Shown here in pieces: positions 1-8,438 of a DNA stretch of 48,045 nt. Origin of the DNA: an uncultured Clostridia bacterium (GTDB taxonomy: Bacteria; Bacillota; Clostridia; TANB77; CAG-508); the NCBI GenBank assembly GCA_944393275.1, contig CALXZQ010000001.1, positions 1 to 48,045 on the forward strand, read 5' to 3'. Position 1 is the stretch's first letter, and every line of letters begins with the position of its first letter. Below the pieces are notes generated by a model. It searched no databases, was not told the origin of the DNA, and saw nothing but the letters and a program-made list of their open reading frames with translations. The translations under genes and the position numbers were made by a program.

Positions 1-74
<74 letters not shown>

Positions 75-78
75 TTTG

Positions 79-110
79 AAAACAACTTACAGTCTGTAAG
101 TTGTTTTTTT
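79..110 (+). terminator. Intrinsic terminator of tRNA-Gly
   Basis: Starting 6 bases after the CCA end, an arm AACAACTTAC pairs with GTAAGTTGTT and is followed by a run of seven T. It is a textbook rho-independent terminator. The same position behind the second tRNA-Gly has a decayed version of this hairpin. Confidence 0.85.
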
Positions 111-126
111 ATATATAAAATTTAAA

Positions 127-157
127 TGTCCTCTTTCTAGGAAGGAGGACATTTTTT
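127..157 (+). terminator. Second hairpin-T terminator behind tRNA-Gly
   Basis: TGTCCTC (127-133) pairs with GAGGACA (145-151), with further pairing toward a three-base loop, followed by TTTTTT. The downstream arm and T-run are identical behind the second tRNA-Gly (24189-24218), so this tandem terminator belongs to the duplicated tRNA flank. Confidence 0.7.
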
Positions 158-410
158 ACATTTAATTTAAAACTATTAAATTTTAAAACCTAATGTGGAT
201 ATACTTAAAGTAATTAAGAATTACAACTATACAAAGTGAAAAAATATATGGAATGCTTATGCCATAACCATTTAAATTAGTCTAAATATTATTAGATTTT
301 AATTTTTTATTACTTTCTTATGGATAGGTCTAATAAAGTCATAAATAGTTTTATCTGATGCTTTCTAAAATCTGCAGGACACCAGGATAAATACAGCCAT
401 TAAATTTCAT
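158..410. other. Intergenic, no gene seen
   Basis: AT-rich DNA between the tRNA-Gly terminators and the 3' end of the deoxyribosyltransferase-like gene. I see no open frame with a start and ribosome binding site. Confidence 0.5.
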
Positions 411-797
411 TTATAATTTGATTATTTCTTTTATATTTTCGTCAGCAGTTCCAACTAATTTAACAATCTTAGGTAATTCATAAAAAGCAACAGTATTTTT
501 GATATTAAATTCTTCTCCAGAAGTAGAACATAAAAATATTTTTTTATTTAGTGCCATTGCCATTCCAAGTTCAATATGAGCTCCTCTTCCTGCTGGTAAC
601 AATATAATAACTACATCAGAAGCAGCAATACCTTGTGATTCTAATTTAGCATACTTTACCATATCATCTATAGATACATCATTATCAACATTCTTTACCC
701 AATCATATGTATGTTCCCAACCATATTCTTTTAACATCTTTGCATAGTAATTAACTAATTCACAATTCTTCATTCCTGATCCTATATAAAATTTCAT
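411..797 (-). CDS. Nucleoside 2-deoxyribosyltransferase-like protein
   Basis: The 128-residue product begins MKFYIGSGMKN and carries GRGAHIELGMAMA in its centre, the pattern by which members of the nucleoside 2-deoxyribosyltransferase-like superfamily are recognised: a Rossmann-like fold with an Asp/Glu pair around a phosphate- or ribose-binding loop. Classical members exchange bases between deoxynucleosides. This short single-domain form could instead act on another N-glycoside, so the substrate is open. The start is supported by a GGAGAG site 7 bases upstream. It is transcribed alone. A dUTPase and an HD phosphohydrolase lie within 4 kb on the same strand, which fits a nucleotide theme, but they are separated by other genes. 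Confidence 0.75.
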   Translation of the reverse strand: MKFYIGSGMKNCELVNYYAKMLKEYGWEHTYDWVKNVDNDVSIDDMVKYAKLESQGIAASDVVIILLPAGRGAHIELGMAMALNKKIFLCSTSGEEFNIKNTVAFYELPKIVKLVGTADENIKEIIKL

Positions 798-902
798 TTT
801 TATCTCTCCATTTATAAAGCTTTAATCCAATAAAATTATACAATAAATAACAAAGATTGACTATACTCTCATTGAAATTTACTTGTATATGATTTGCTGT
901 AT

Positions 903-987
903 TAAAAAACTTATAAACTTTATTAGTTAGTAAGTTTTTTATTTTTTAACAAAAAAACTCTCCTACTAAGAGGAGAACTTTTTTTTA
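903..987 (-). terminator. Two tandem hairpin terminators
   Basis: A stem TCTCCT/AGGAGA (about 957-977) flanked by A and T runs on both sides lies 80 bases beyond the stop of the choloylglycine-hydrolase-family gene. A second stem AAAACTTA/TAAGTTTT (904-938) follows. Both are symmetrical enough to stop transcription from either strand. Confidence 0.6.
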
Positions 988-1069
988 TTTAAATTTAAAT
1001 TAATTAAAGAAATAAATACCTAATCATAAACTTTTAAAACCAAAATATAAGTAACAAAAGATTTTATTT

Positions 1070-2047
1070 TTAGTTCACATATTTTATTTGTTGTTCTTCT
1101 ACTAGGTTATAAATAGAAAGCTCTTTTTTATTTTTTTCTTTTTCCGTCATTTTTATCGCTGTAATTTGATTGTTTGTATATGTTTTATAATAATATATTC
1201 CTTTATTTGTATTTATACAGCAAGAATATGTTGTAATATCATATTTCTCTTCTTTAGTAATAGTTGTACCCTGAACTATAGCAACTGAATCTAATATATG
1301 AAAGAATTGGGTTACAGAACTTTTTTCATCATCATTGCAAATGGAATTTAGCATGTTAAAAGCAGCTCGTACAAATCTAGATGCAGGTGAAGTATCTCCA
1401 GGCAAGCCTATTGCTCCCATTCCTTGTCCATATTGCTTTAAATTAATTTTATCTGAAAAACCATTTTTCTCATTATGTGGTGTTAAGTTGCTATAATTGT
1501 TTATGTTGGTTAAATGATAATTAAATGGAGGGTTGTTTGTTAGCACTCCTATAGGATTATCATAAACTTTTAATCCATCTTTAATTTGCTCAATAACAAT
1601 ACATTCATTTTCATCGCTTATCATCCAATGTAGGTCAGTTACTGGTAAATTTGTGGCAAATGATATATTAGTAATGTTTAATAGATTTGAAATAATATCC
1701 CTAATCTCTGATACTGTAGAATATAGACCCAAAAAATAGGGAATAAGTTCATAAGGTGCTAAGTTTAGTTTTGAGTTATCCTCATCGAAAAAGTGAGCAT
1801 TACCTGGAAAATATAATCCTGACATTGATAGACCTTTTTCATTTGTAGCTTCTGCATATAGCGGGTAATTTTCAATTACCGTAGCCATGCCTATTATAGA
1901 ATGTTTTGTATTTATTGTAGCTCCATTTTTTAACTTAAATTCATAATTTCTTGGAGTAATAACAACTTTCTCATTGAATCTATATTCTAAATCTAAGTTC
2001 CTTCCAAAATAATTATCTTTTGTTTTAAAGTTTATACAAGTACACAT
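1070..2047 (-). CDS. Choloylglycine hydrolase-family Ntn-hydrolase
   Basis: This enzyme family (bile salt hydrolases and penicillin V acylases) cleaves linear amides using an N-terminal Cys exposed after Met removal. An ATG two codons further upstream leaves only 3 bases to the AGGAGG site; the start chosen here has 9 and places Cys at residue 2, so I prefer it (325 residues). Visible catalytic residues are Cys2, Arg16 and Asp19 (FGRNLD), the Asn of LTNNPP, and the Arg of SRFVRAAF. In bile salt hydrolases residue 79 is usually Asn (GLNFPG); here it is Tyr (GLYFPG), as in penicillin V acylases. The protein has no signal peptide, so it should be cytoplasmic. Substrate (bile salt, penicillin V or another N-acyl amide) is undecided. 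Confidence 0.88.
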   Translation of the reverse strand: MCTCINFKTKDNYFGRNLDLEYRFNEKVVITPRNYEFKLKNGATINTKHSIIGMATVIENYPLYAEATNEKGLSMSGLYFPGNAHFFDEDNSKLNLAPYELIPYFLGLYSTVSEIRDIISNLLNITNISFATNLPVTDLHWMISDENECIVIEQIKDGLKVYDNPIGVLTNNPPFNYHLTNINNYSNLTPHNEKNGFSDKINLKQYGQGMGAIGLPGDTSPASRFVRAAFNMLNSICNDDEKSSVTQFFHILDSVAIVQGTTITKEEKYDITTYSCCINTNKGIYYYKTYTNNQITAIKMTEKEKNKKELSIYNLVEEQQIKYVN

Positions 2048-2246
2048 TTTCATTATCCTCCTAATTAATTTATAATTTTTTAAAAGTATGAATTTGTAGT
2101 AAATGATTATTTTGTCTTCTGTAATAAAGAATGTAAGTTTTCTTTATATTATTAGCAATAATTATTTTATTATCCTTTGGCATATCTAATTAAATATATG
2201 TCAGCAATACATTCCTCAAATTCATATTATAAGCTAAAAAATTAAA

Positions 2247-2300
2247 TGCAACTATTGATACTGGAACTAGAGAAAGTTTTATATCAATAGTTGCATTTTA
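2247..2300 (-). terminator. Long-stem terminator overlapping the end of the 210-residue gene
   Basis: A 17-bp perfect inverted repeat, AAATGCAACTATTGATA and its complement, is separated by about 21 bases. On the minus strand it is followed by a T-rich run. The upstream arm includes the last codons and stop of the gene ending at 2284. Confidence 0.75.
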
Positions 2301-2916
2301 GTATATTTCTCTTTAATTTTTTTATATTATCCTCAATTGATAAAAGATAGGTGAGATTACTTACAATTTCAATATTATCCAAGCATTTAGTAGTACCGTT
2401 TAATGGTAAAATCTTTTGTTCATATAATTTTTGATCTAATAAAATATCTAAATTATTTATATTATTAGCTATGTAATTTTCAAAATAATATAAAGTCCAT
2501 ACGTTTTGTGATTTAGAATATTTAAGTTCATATATACAAGATAACTCATCTGATATATTAGCATTATTTAAATTAAAAGTCTTTTTAAATTCATCAAGTA
2601 ATATTTTTTTTCTAACTTCTTTTAAATTACCACTTTCATTTTCATAAACTTGTTTGTATATTTTTTGGTAATCTGATATTAATTGACCATAGGTTATATC
2701 ATGGGTTGGGGAAATATAATTATCAATTGTAAATTTATGTTTTGACTCATAAAATGGATAGAGACAATTCCATGTTGTAGGATTTATATTATATAAAATG
2801 ATTCCTTGTTTTTCTTTATATGATATAACAGTATACAAATTTAAAGCACTATCTAATCTTGTTGGGATTATATCTTTAGGGACTTTTTTATTTAAAATAT
2901 CATTAGTTATAATCAT
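2284..2916 (-). CDS. Protein of unknown function coupled to HD hydrolase
   Basis: I do not recognise this 210-residue product. It has no signal peptide or membrane segment and is rich in Asn, Ile and Lys like its neighbours. Its C-terminal half contains a Trp/Tyr-rich stretch (NVWTLYYFENY). Its ATG overlaps the stop of the upstream HD-domain gene as TAATG, so the two are almost certainly translated from one message by coupling and probably act in one process. A strong terminator begins inside its final codons, so this is the end of the operon. Codon use is native. Confidence 0.7.
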   Translation of the reverse strand: MIITNDILNKKVPKDIIPTRLDSALNLYTVISYKEKQGIILYNINPTTWNCLYPFYESKHKFTIDNYISPTHDITYGQLISDYQKIYKQVYENESGNLKEVRKKILLDEFKKTFNLNNANISDELSCIYELKYSKSQNVWTLYYFENYIANNINNLDILLDQKLYEQKILPLNGTTKCLDNIEIVSNLTYLLSIEDNIKKLKRNILKCNY

Positions 2917-3641
2917 TAAATATTTTCACTCTCCAAATCTTTTAAATATTTTTCCAAATAATTACTCCAATCAGGAAGATTTTCCTCTCTAAAAAATTCT
3001 CTTAAAAATTCAATCATAAAATTATGCCTATCTATAGCTTCTTCTTTACCAGAATTAGTCATCATATATCCTTTTAGTTTTAATTGTTTATCAAAACAAT
3101 GATTTATAGCATTATCTCCTTTATAAGTTGAACCCATATTATTATATTCTTCTATAGTAATATTTGATTTGGGAAAAGTAGTAGAGTCGAATACAACGCC
3201 AGAGCCTTTACTACTTACAGAATAAACAACAGAACGAATTATTCCATTTGCACCTATTCCATCACACATATCAGCATCAGAAACTATCATTCCTTCCAAT
3301 GTTTTTGGACGGATACCACGTAATAATTTACTATATCCCATTGTTTTAATAATCTCTATTACTTGTTCTTGTATATCTGTCTCAATAGAAAATTGATTTA
3401 AAATTCTTTTTGTATTTATTAATTTATCAGAATTTTCTTTTCCAACTAATTTATAGTCATCCATATCGTGAAGTAATGAAGCTAGTCCTACAATTTCTAA
3501 ATTTGCATTTTCTTTTTTAGCAAAGTTCATACTTAAATCATAGACTCTTTTAACATGAGATGTACCATGTCCAGAATCTTCTGTCTCTAATAATTTAAAA
3601 ACATATTCCTTTACATTTTCTAATCTATTAATATTTTCCAT
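2916..3641 (-). CDS. HD-domain phosphohydrolase
   Basis: The 241-residue protein shows the metal-binding HD pattern early: His in GHGTSHVKRV (about residues 24-30) and LLHDMDD (about 56-62), followed by a conserved Asp in VSDADMCDGIG (about 121-131). This layout is typical of small stand-alone HD hydrolases of the YedJ/YpgQ kind, which remove phosphate or pyrophosphate from nucleotides or related small molecules. The substrate cannot be told from sequence. It is the first gene of a two-gene unit, its stop overlapping the start of the unknown gene behind it. No regulator is adjacent. Confidence 0.8.
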   Translation of the reverse strand: MENINRLENVKEYVFKLLETEDSGHGTSHVKRVYDLSMNFAKKENANLEIVGLASLLHDMDDYKLVGKENSDKLINTKRILNQFSIETDIQEQVIEIIKTMGYSKLLRGIRPKTLEGMIVSDADMCDGIGANGIIRSVVYSVSSKGSGVVFDSTTFPKSNITIEEYNNMGSTYKGDNAINHCFDKQLKLKGYMMTNSGKEEAIDRHNFMIEFLREFFREENLPDWSNYLEKYLKDLESENI

Positions 3642-3659
3642 TACTATAACTCCTTAAAT

Positions 3660-3821
3660 TTATATATTAAAATATTTTTCAAATCTATAATTCTTTACAT
3701 TATCCTTATTTTCAGTATAGAAATTTGGATATACCTCAGATAAAAACATATCATAAGTTGAAGTATAGATGCTGTAAACAATTATATTCTCTTTAGTTTT
3801 GCTATGATACGTAACAGCTTT
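3660..3821 (-). pseudogene. DUF1653-like C-terminal fragment
   Basis: An open frame of 53 codons without a usable start encodes a peptide with YHSKTKENIIVYS, TYDMFLSEV and NYRFEKY. These match in order the C-terminal half of DUF1653 proteins (HSET...VVYQ, then MFLxxV, then RFE). The frame begins near the 3' end of the dUTPase-like gene, in a different phase, and nothing upstream supplies the missing first half. I read it as a decayed remnant. The resemblance comes from remembered family motifs, not a search. Confidence 0.5.
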
Positions 3822-3834
3822 TATTAGATATATA

Positions 3835-4296
3835 TTAATAATCGCTAGTTCTTTTAATATTTATATTCTTATCACTTTTAGTTGTTAAATAGTTTAGAAA
3901 AATTCCTTGTACTATAGCTTGTCCTTTTGAAAAAGAAACAGTACAAGCACCTTCATTTTGTATGCTTATCCATATATGCCCTTCATTACATGCATTATTA
4001 TAGTAATCTGCATCAATAACACCTAGTTGATTACATAATCTTATATTATATTTAAAGCCAGTACTACTTCTAACTATAATAAAAAGTACTTCATCTTTAT
4101 TAAAATAACTTTTTAGACCAGTTGGTACTTTTTTTATTTCACCCGGACTAAGAGTTAAATCTTCAAGAAGATATATGTCATATCCTGCTGTACTATCTGA
4201 ATCCCTTTGAGGTAATAAATATTCTTTATATAAATTCATATCATCTTTTACATCTTTTTTAAATTGTTCAAAACTAATTTTCTCAAAATCTCTCAT
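3835..4296 (-). CDS. dUTPase-family protein lacking the last motif
   Basis: Four of the five dUTPase motifs are visible in this 153-residue protein: motif I AGYDIYL, motif II RSSTG, motif III GVIDADYYN (with the catalytic Asp), and motif IV GQAIVQGIF. The family converts dUTP to dUMP and pyrophosphate, lowering uracil misincorporation. The Gly-rich motif V (of the GGFGSTG type), which closes over the substrate in trimeric enzymes, is missing: the chain stops at KRTSDY, where motif V would normally begin. The protein is therefore either a truncated, possibly inactive dUTPase or a relative with another role. It lies 5 bases behind alanine racemase in the same direction and is probably co-transcribed with it. 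Confidence 0.75.
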   Translation of the reverse strand: MRDFEKISFEQFKKDVKDDMNLYKEYLLPQRDSDSTAGYDIYLLEDLTLSPGEIKKVPTGLKSYFNKDEVLFIIVRSSTGFKYNIRLCNQLGVIDADYYNNACNEGHIWISIQNEGACTVSFSKGQAIVQGIFLNYLTTKSDKNINIKRTSDY

Positions 4297-4301
4297 AATA
4301 C

Positions 4302-5366
4302 TTATCCTTCTATATATATTCTTGGAATTCTCTTACTTATAGAGCACATTATTTCATATGGTATAGTATCTAAATGTTTAGCAATTTCTATAATATGTTC
4401 AATATCTTTTATAATTATAACTTTATCTCCAACTTTTACAGAATTATCCACCTTTACAAATAACATATCCATACAGATATTTCCAACTATAGGATATGAC
4501 TTATTATTAATATAAACATATCTTCCTGTATTTTTTCTAATTATACCATCGGCATAACCAATAGGTATTACTGCAATATATTCTTTTCCTTTGGCTAAAT
4601 AAGCAGCATTGTATCCAACAGTGCCATTATTTACAGTATTTATTTGAATAACATCACTATACAAGCTGAATGTAGGAAGAAGGTGTAGATCTGTGTTTTT
4701 AGCAAAACCATACATTGCTATACCTAATCTACAGCCATTTGCATATGGAAGTTTTGGAAAATTAATTGTTGATTCACTAGCATAAATGTGGACAATTGGA
4801 ATTTCGTTTAAGTCTATATAAGAAGTGATATTTTCAAACTCTCTAATTTGTCCAAGAGTAAGAGTCCTATCATGAGCACTATGGATATGTGTATAGATTC
4901 CTTCTAATATAATATTGCTATTTCTTATCATTTGAAACATAGAATTAAATTCAAGTTTATTATTAGTACCTAATCTATTCATTCCAGAATTTATTTTAAT
5001 GTGGACTCTTAAATTGTTAGTATTTTGCTTAAGCAACACTTGTAAATATTGTATATTGCTAATAGTTACAGTAATATTGTGTTCTATACATATATTTATA
5101 TACTCAATAGGAATAATGCCAAAACATAATATAGGAATATCTTTAATGTATTTTCTAATCTCTAATGCCTCATCTAATGTAGCAACAGCTAAATAATTGC
5201 AACCACCATCTATAACAGCTTTAACAGTTTTTATATCATTATGACCATATGAATCAGCTTTAACAACTCCGAAATAATATTTGTATTGATTATATTTTTT
5301 AATTAATTCTTTTACATTATGAGTGATATTACCTAAATTTATTTCTACATATGTGTTTCTATACAT
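4302..5366 (-). CDS. alr: Alanine racemase
   Basis: The 354-residue length and both catalytic residues are those of PLP-dependent fold-III alanine racemases. Lys36 in VVKADSYGH would hold the cofactor, and Tyr252 in VGYNAAY is the opposing acid/base. HSAHDR, the GCRLGIAMYG region and CMDM are also family landmarks. It interconverts L- and D-alanine, supplying D-Ala for peptidoglycan. The gene is divergent from dapF, another amino-acid epimerase of wall synthesis, across a 127-base spacer that must carry both promoters. The dUTPase-like gene follows within 5 bases. Confidence 0.93.
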   Translation of the reverse strand: MYRNTYVEINLGNITHNVKELIKKYNQYKYYFGVVKADSYGHNDIKTVKAVIDGGCNYLAVATLDEALEIRKYIKDIPILCFGIIPIEYINICIEHNITVTISNIQYLQVLLKQNTNNLRVHIKINSGMNRLGTNNKLEFNSMFQMIRNSNIILEGIYTHIHSAHDRTLTLGQIREFENITSYIDLNEIPIVHIYASESTINFPKLPYANGCRLGIAMYGFAKNTDLHLLPTFSLYSDVIQINTVNNGTVGYNAAYLAKGKEYIAVIPIGYADGIIRKNTGRYVYINNKSYPIVGNICMDMLFVKVDNSVKVGDKVIIIKDIEHIIEIAKHLDTIPYEIMCSISKRIPRIYIEG

Positions 5367-5493
5367 AATTGAATCTTCTTTCTAACTAATTAAATTTAAA
5401 TTATTATATTACTAATAAATTAAATTTACCAGTAAATTTAAAAACTTTTTATATACTTCTTTCATAATATAGTGTATAGAAGGGGATGAGGAA

Positions 5494-6324
5494 ATGATTT
5501 ATTTTACGAAATTAGAAGGTATAGGAAATGATTTTATTGCTATTAATAATATGGAAAATAAACTAATATATGATTATGGAAAACTTTCAAAATATTTATG
5601 TAATAGAAACTTAGGAATAGGGGCTGATGGGGTATTGTTTGCAGAAAAAAGCAATGTTGCTGATTGCAAAATGAGAATATTCAATAGAGATGGTAGCGAA
5701 GCAGAAATGTGTGGAAATGGCATTAGGTGTTTTGCTAAATACATATATGAGAATCAAATTGTAAATAATGCAGAGTTCAATATAGAGACAGTTTCTGGAA
5801 TAAAAAACACTAAACTAATATTTGAAGGACTAAAAATAGTCAGAGTTTTAGTAAATATGGGGAAGCCAGAATTAGAATTTAGTAAAATACCAGTATATTA
5901 TTATAAAGAATACAATAAAAATTATATAGATATAGAAAATATAAAAGTATATCCAATATCAATGGGAAATCCACATGCTGTATGCTTTTGGGAAGATATA
6001 GAAAATATAGATATAGAAAATATAGGAAAATTAATAGAAAATTATAAATATTTTCCTAATAAAACTAATGTAGAGTTTGTTAAAATTATGGATGATGAAA
6101 ATATAGAAATAAGGGTATGGGAAAGAGGCGTAGGAGAAACCTTAGCTTGTGGTACAGGTGCGTGCTCTGCAGTTGTTATAGCTCATTTATATAAAAACTT
6201 AAAAAACAAGATAAATGTAAGATTAAAAGGTGGAAATTTGAATATAAGATATGATAAACAAGAAAATGTAGTATGGTTAGATGGGGAAACAAATAAAGTT
6301 TTTGAAGGAAAAATTGATATTTAG
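5494..6324 (+). CDS. dapF: Diaminopimelate epimerase
   Basis: The 276-residue product converts LL- to meso-diaminopimelate for peptidoglycan and lysine. Both catalytic cysteines are present in canonical contexts: Cys73 in EMCGNGIRC and Cys219 in LACGTGAC. The N-terminal FTKLEGIGNDF is also characteristic. The start has a GGGGATGAGG ribosome site. Presence of dapF suggests meso-DAP wall chemistry, which matters for judging the MurE-like ligase nearby. It is divergent from alr and followed by a GC-richer, apparently foreign gene on the same strand. Confidence 0.95.
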   Translation: MIYFTKLEGIGNDFIAINNMENKLIYDYGKLSKYLCNRNLGIGADGVLFAEKSNVADCKMRIFNRDGSEAEMCGNGIRCFAKYIYENQIVNNAEFNIETVSGIKNTKLIFEGLKIVRVLVNMGKPELEFSKIPVYYYKEYNKNYIDIENIKVYPISMGNPHAVCFWEDIENIDIENIGKLIENYKYFPNKTNVEFVKIMDDENIEIRVWERGVGETLACGTGACSAVVIAHLYKNLKNKINVRLKGGNLNIRYDKQENVVWLDGETNKVFEGKIDI

Positions 6325-6409
6325 CTTTATTTTTTGTTTAAAATGTGATATAAACATATTATGTTTAGTAAACCCCGATGTTTTGCTTTTTGAAAGGAGG
6401 CAGGATGGA

Positions 6410-6760
6410 ATGAAGAATAAGCAGTACAGGGATTCCAAGCTTAAACATACACTGTTTCAAATGAAGCAGGCCAAAAAGCGGAATCCTATCTGGAAATTAA
6501 CTCCATTACAAGTAAGCCTGATAGAAAGCTGGGGGTTTCCAGTATATCCTTATCTTTACCGCATTTCTACTAAGCCAATCCATGATGTTAAGAACAAGTG
6601 CGGATTGCTTAAGCAAGTTCATTTTACATGTGTGAAAGATAGAAAAAAGTATTTTATGGGAACCCTCACAGAACGAGAAAAACTGTTACTGCGGGAACAC
6701 AAAGTTTATTTCGAACCAATCAAGTATGAGATTGACCTGCAAGGTTACTATGGCAAGTAA
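6410..6760 (+). CDS. Small basic protein of unknown function, GC-richer than its neighbours
   Basis: I do not recognise this 116-residue product. It is strongly basic (MKNKQYRDSKLKH at the N-terminus), has no membrane segment, and its middle reads LTPLQVSLIESWGFPV. The frame is open further upstream, but the ATG here follows an AAAGGAGGCAGG ribosome site, so the longer form is unlikely. Codon use (CTG, CGG, GGG, ACC-type codons) and base composition differ clearly from flanking AT-rich genes, a sign of transfer. The change begins near 6370, just after dapF, and a GC-rich hairpin follows the stop. It may be a relic of a mobile element, though no element genes are adjacent. Confidence 0.65.
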   Translation: MKNKQYRDSKLKHTLFQMKQAKKRNPIWKLTPLQVSLIESWGFPVYPYLYRISTKPIHDVKNKCGLLKQVHFTCVKDRKKYFMGTLTEREKLLLREHKVYFEPIKYEIDLQGYYGK

Positions 6761-6787
6761 TTCCTGAGTAGGACTCAAAAAGCAAAA

Positions 6788-6818
6788 AAGCCTCTGCTAC
6801 TTTACGTAGCGGAGGCGA
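6788..6818 (-). terminator. GC-rich terminator between converging genes
   Basis: GCCTCTGCTAC (6790-6800) pairs with GTAGCGGAGGC (6806-6816). On the minus strand the stem is followed by TTTTTTGCTTTTT, so it is best placed to end the murE-like transcript, whose stop lies 8 bases away. It may also stop the opposing small gene. Confidence 0.85.
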
Positions 6819-6823
6819 ATCTT

Positions 6824-8335
6824 TTATATGTTATTTGGAATGTTTTTTTCTCCTGAAGCAATCATTTCATCTATTAGTTTGCTAATAACTTCTCTTTCAT
6901 TATATGGATATTTTACTCCATTTCTTTCTATATATAAATCATGTCCCAAACCAGGTATAACTATTATATCACCAGGTTTTGCTATAGAAATAGCATAACG
7001 GATTCCTTCGGTTCTATCAACAATTATTTTATATGGTTTTCCTGTAGGTATAATTCCAACTTCTATATCTTTTAAAATCTTTAAAGGATCTTCTGTTCTT
7101 ACTTGATCTGACATAAGAACAGTAAAATCTGCTAGTCTTCCTGAAATTTCTCCCATTATAGGTCTTTTAGCAGCATCTCTGTCACCACCAACACCCCAAG
7201 CACAAATAATTCTTCCTTTAGCATATGATTTTACAGCAGTTAATATACTTTCTAGGCTAGAAGGTGTATGTGCATAATCTATCATAATTGTAAGTCCAAG
7301 TTTATTAGGAACAAGTTCACTTCTTCCGAGTACTCTTAAATCTTTAAGAGCGGATCTAATTTCATCAGGTGTAACCCCGAAATATGATGCTACAGCTATT
7401 GCACCAGAAGCATTATAAATACTAAACCTTCCAGGAATAGAAGCTTTAATTTGTTCTTCTTTTCCATTGAATAAAATAGAAAAATCAATATATGAATCTG
7501 TTATAGTTACAGTATTTGGATTAACTTTAAAATCTGCAGGATTATCTATTGCAAATGTTTTAATTTCTTTATTAGGTAATAACTCTTTTATCTTACAAAC
7601 AGTAGGATCATCATTATTTATTACTCCACATTTGGCCATTTTTATTAATTCTAGTTTACAATTAAAGTAATCTTCCATATTAGGATGTTCTTTGGCACTT
7701 ATGTGATCTTCACTAAAATTAGTAAATAAAGCTATATCAAAATCACAACCTGTAACTCTGTCTAATTTTATTGCTTGAGAAGAAACTTCTATTATTGCAA
7801 CATCAACATTTTTAGTGACCATTGTAGCTAAATGTTTTTGAATTTCAATACTTTCAGGAGTTGTTCTGTCAGTGTCTTCAATTTTTTCTTGATTTATATA
7901 TACAGCAATACTACCAATTAGACCAACATTTAATCCATGAGCCTCTAGAATAGATTTAATCATAAAAGTTGATGTTGTTTTTCCTTTAGTACCAGTTACT
8001 CCTATTAATTTTAATTTTTTTGAAGGATTATCATAAAATGCACAAGCTACCTGTGCTAAGGCTTTTCTAGTATTCTCTACAGATATTACAGGAATAGTAT
8101 ATGTGGTATAAATTTCATTTACATTAACATTAGATTCCACAATAACAGCTTTAGCTCCATTTTCTATGGCACTAGGTATGTACTGAATGCCATCTTTTGA
8201 AAAACCATTTATTGCAAAAAATAATCCACCTTCTTTAATTTTTCTTGAGTCTGAATGTATATTTGTTATATCTAAATTTAAATCTCCAATTTTATTTTTT
8301 ATATGTATATTGCCTAATAAGTCATTTAATAGCAT
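6824..8335 (-). CDS. MurE-like Mur ligase (UDP-MurNAc-tripeptide synthetase family)
   Basis: The 503-residue protein has the three-domain Mur ligase layout. The ATP loop is TGTKGKT (114-120). Lys227 in YFNCKLEL fits the carbamylated lysine, and WGVGGDRDAAKRP (380-392) lies in the C-terminal half. MurE adds the third amino acid to UDP-MurNAc-L-Ala-D-Glu in the cytoplasm. Two motifs that read the amino acid differ from textbook MurE: DNPR is DQVR (410-413), and the usual GKGHE is GLGHD. Arg413, which contacts meso-DAP in known enzymes, is kept. It could be the sole MurE with drifted motifs or a paralogue with another acceptor. It is followed by a strong terminator. Confidence 0.82.
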   Translation of the reverse strand: MLLNDLLGNIHIKNKIGDLNLDITNIHSDSRKIKEGGLFFAINGFSKDGIQYIPSAIENGAKAVIVESNVNVNEIYTTYTIPVISVENTRKALAQVACAFYDNPSKKLKLIGVTGTKGKTTSTFMIKSILEAHGLNVGLIGSIAVYINQEKIEDTDRTTPESIEIQKHLATMVTKNVDVAIIEVSSQAIKLDRVTGCDFDIALFTNFSEDHISAKEHPNMEDYFNCKLELIKMAKCGVINNDDPTVCKIKELLPNKEIKTFAIDNPADFKVNPNTVTITDSYIDFSILFNGKEEQIKASIPGRFSIYNASGAIAVASYFGVTPDEIRSALKDLRVLGRSELVPNKLGLTIMIDYAHTPSSLESILTAVKSYAKGRIICAWGVGGDRDAAKRPIMGEISGRLADFTVLMSDQVRTEDPLKILKDIEVGIIPTGKPYKIIVDRTEGIRYAISIAKPGDIIVIPGLGHDLYIERNGVKYPYNEREVISKLIDEMIASGEKNIPNNI

Positions 8336-8402
8336 AAATATTCCCCCATTTATTTGATTCTATCGTACAAATTATATTACTTTTTGCCAAATTTGTAAAT
8401 AA

Positions 8403-8438
8403 AAGAAAAATAAATCTGAAAGAAGTTCAGATTTATTT
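8403..8438 (-). terminator. Terminator of the acyl-CoA synthetase gene
   Basis: AAATCTGAA pairs with TTCAGATTT around a short loop, with T-rich sequence on the minus-strand 3' side. It begins at the stop codon of the gene ending at 8433. Confidence 0.7.

Noticed and set aside
6281..6409. Longer form of the GC-richer gene starting inside dapF
   Set aside because: The upstream part overlaps dapF, is AT-rich and has no ribosome site; AAAGGAGG directly precedes the ATG at 6410.
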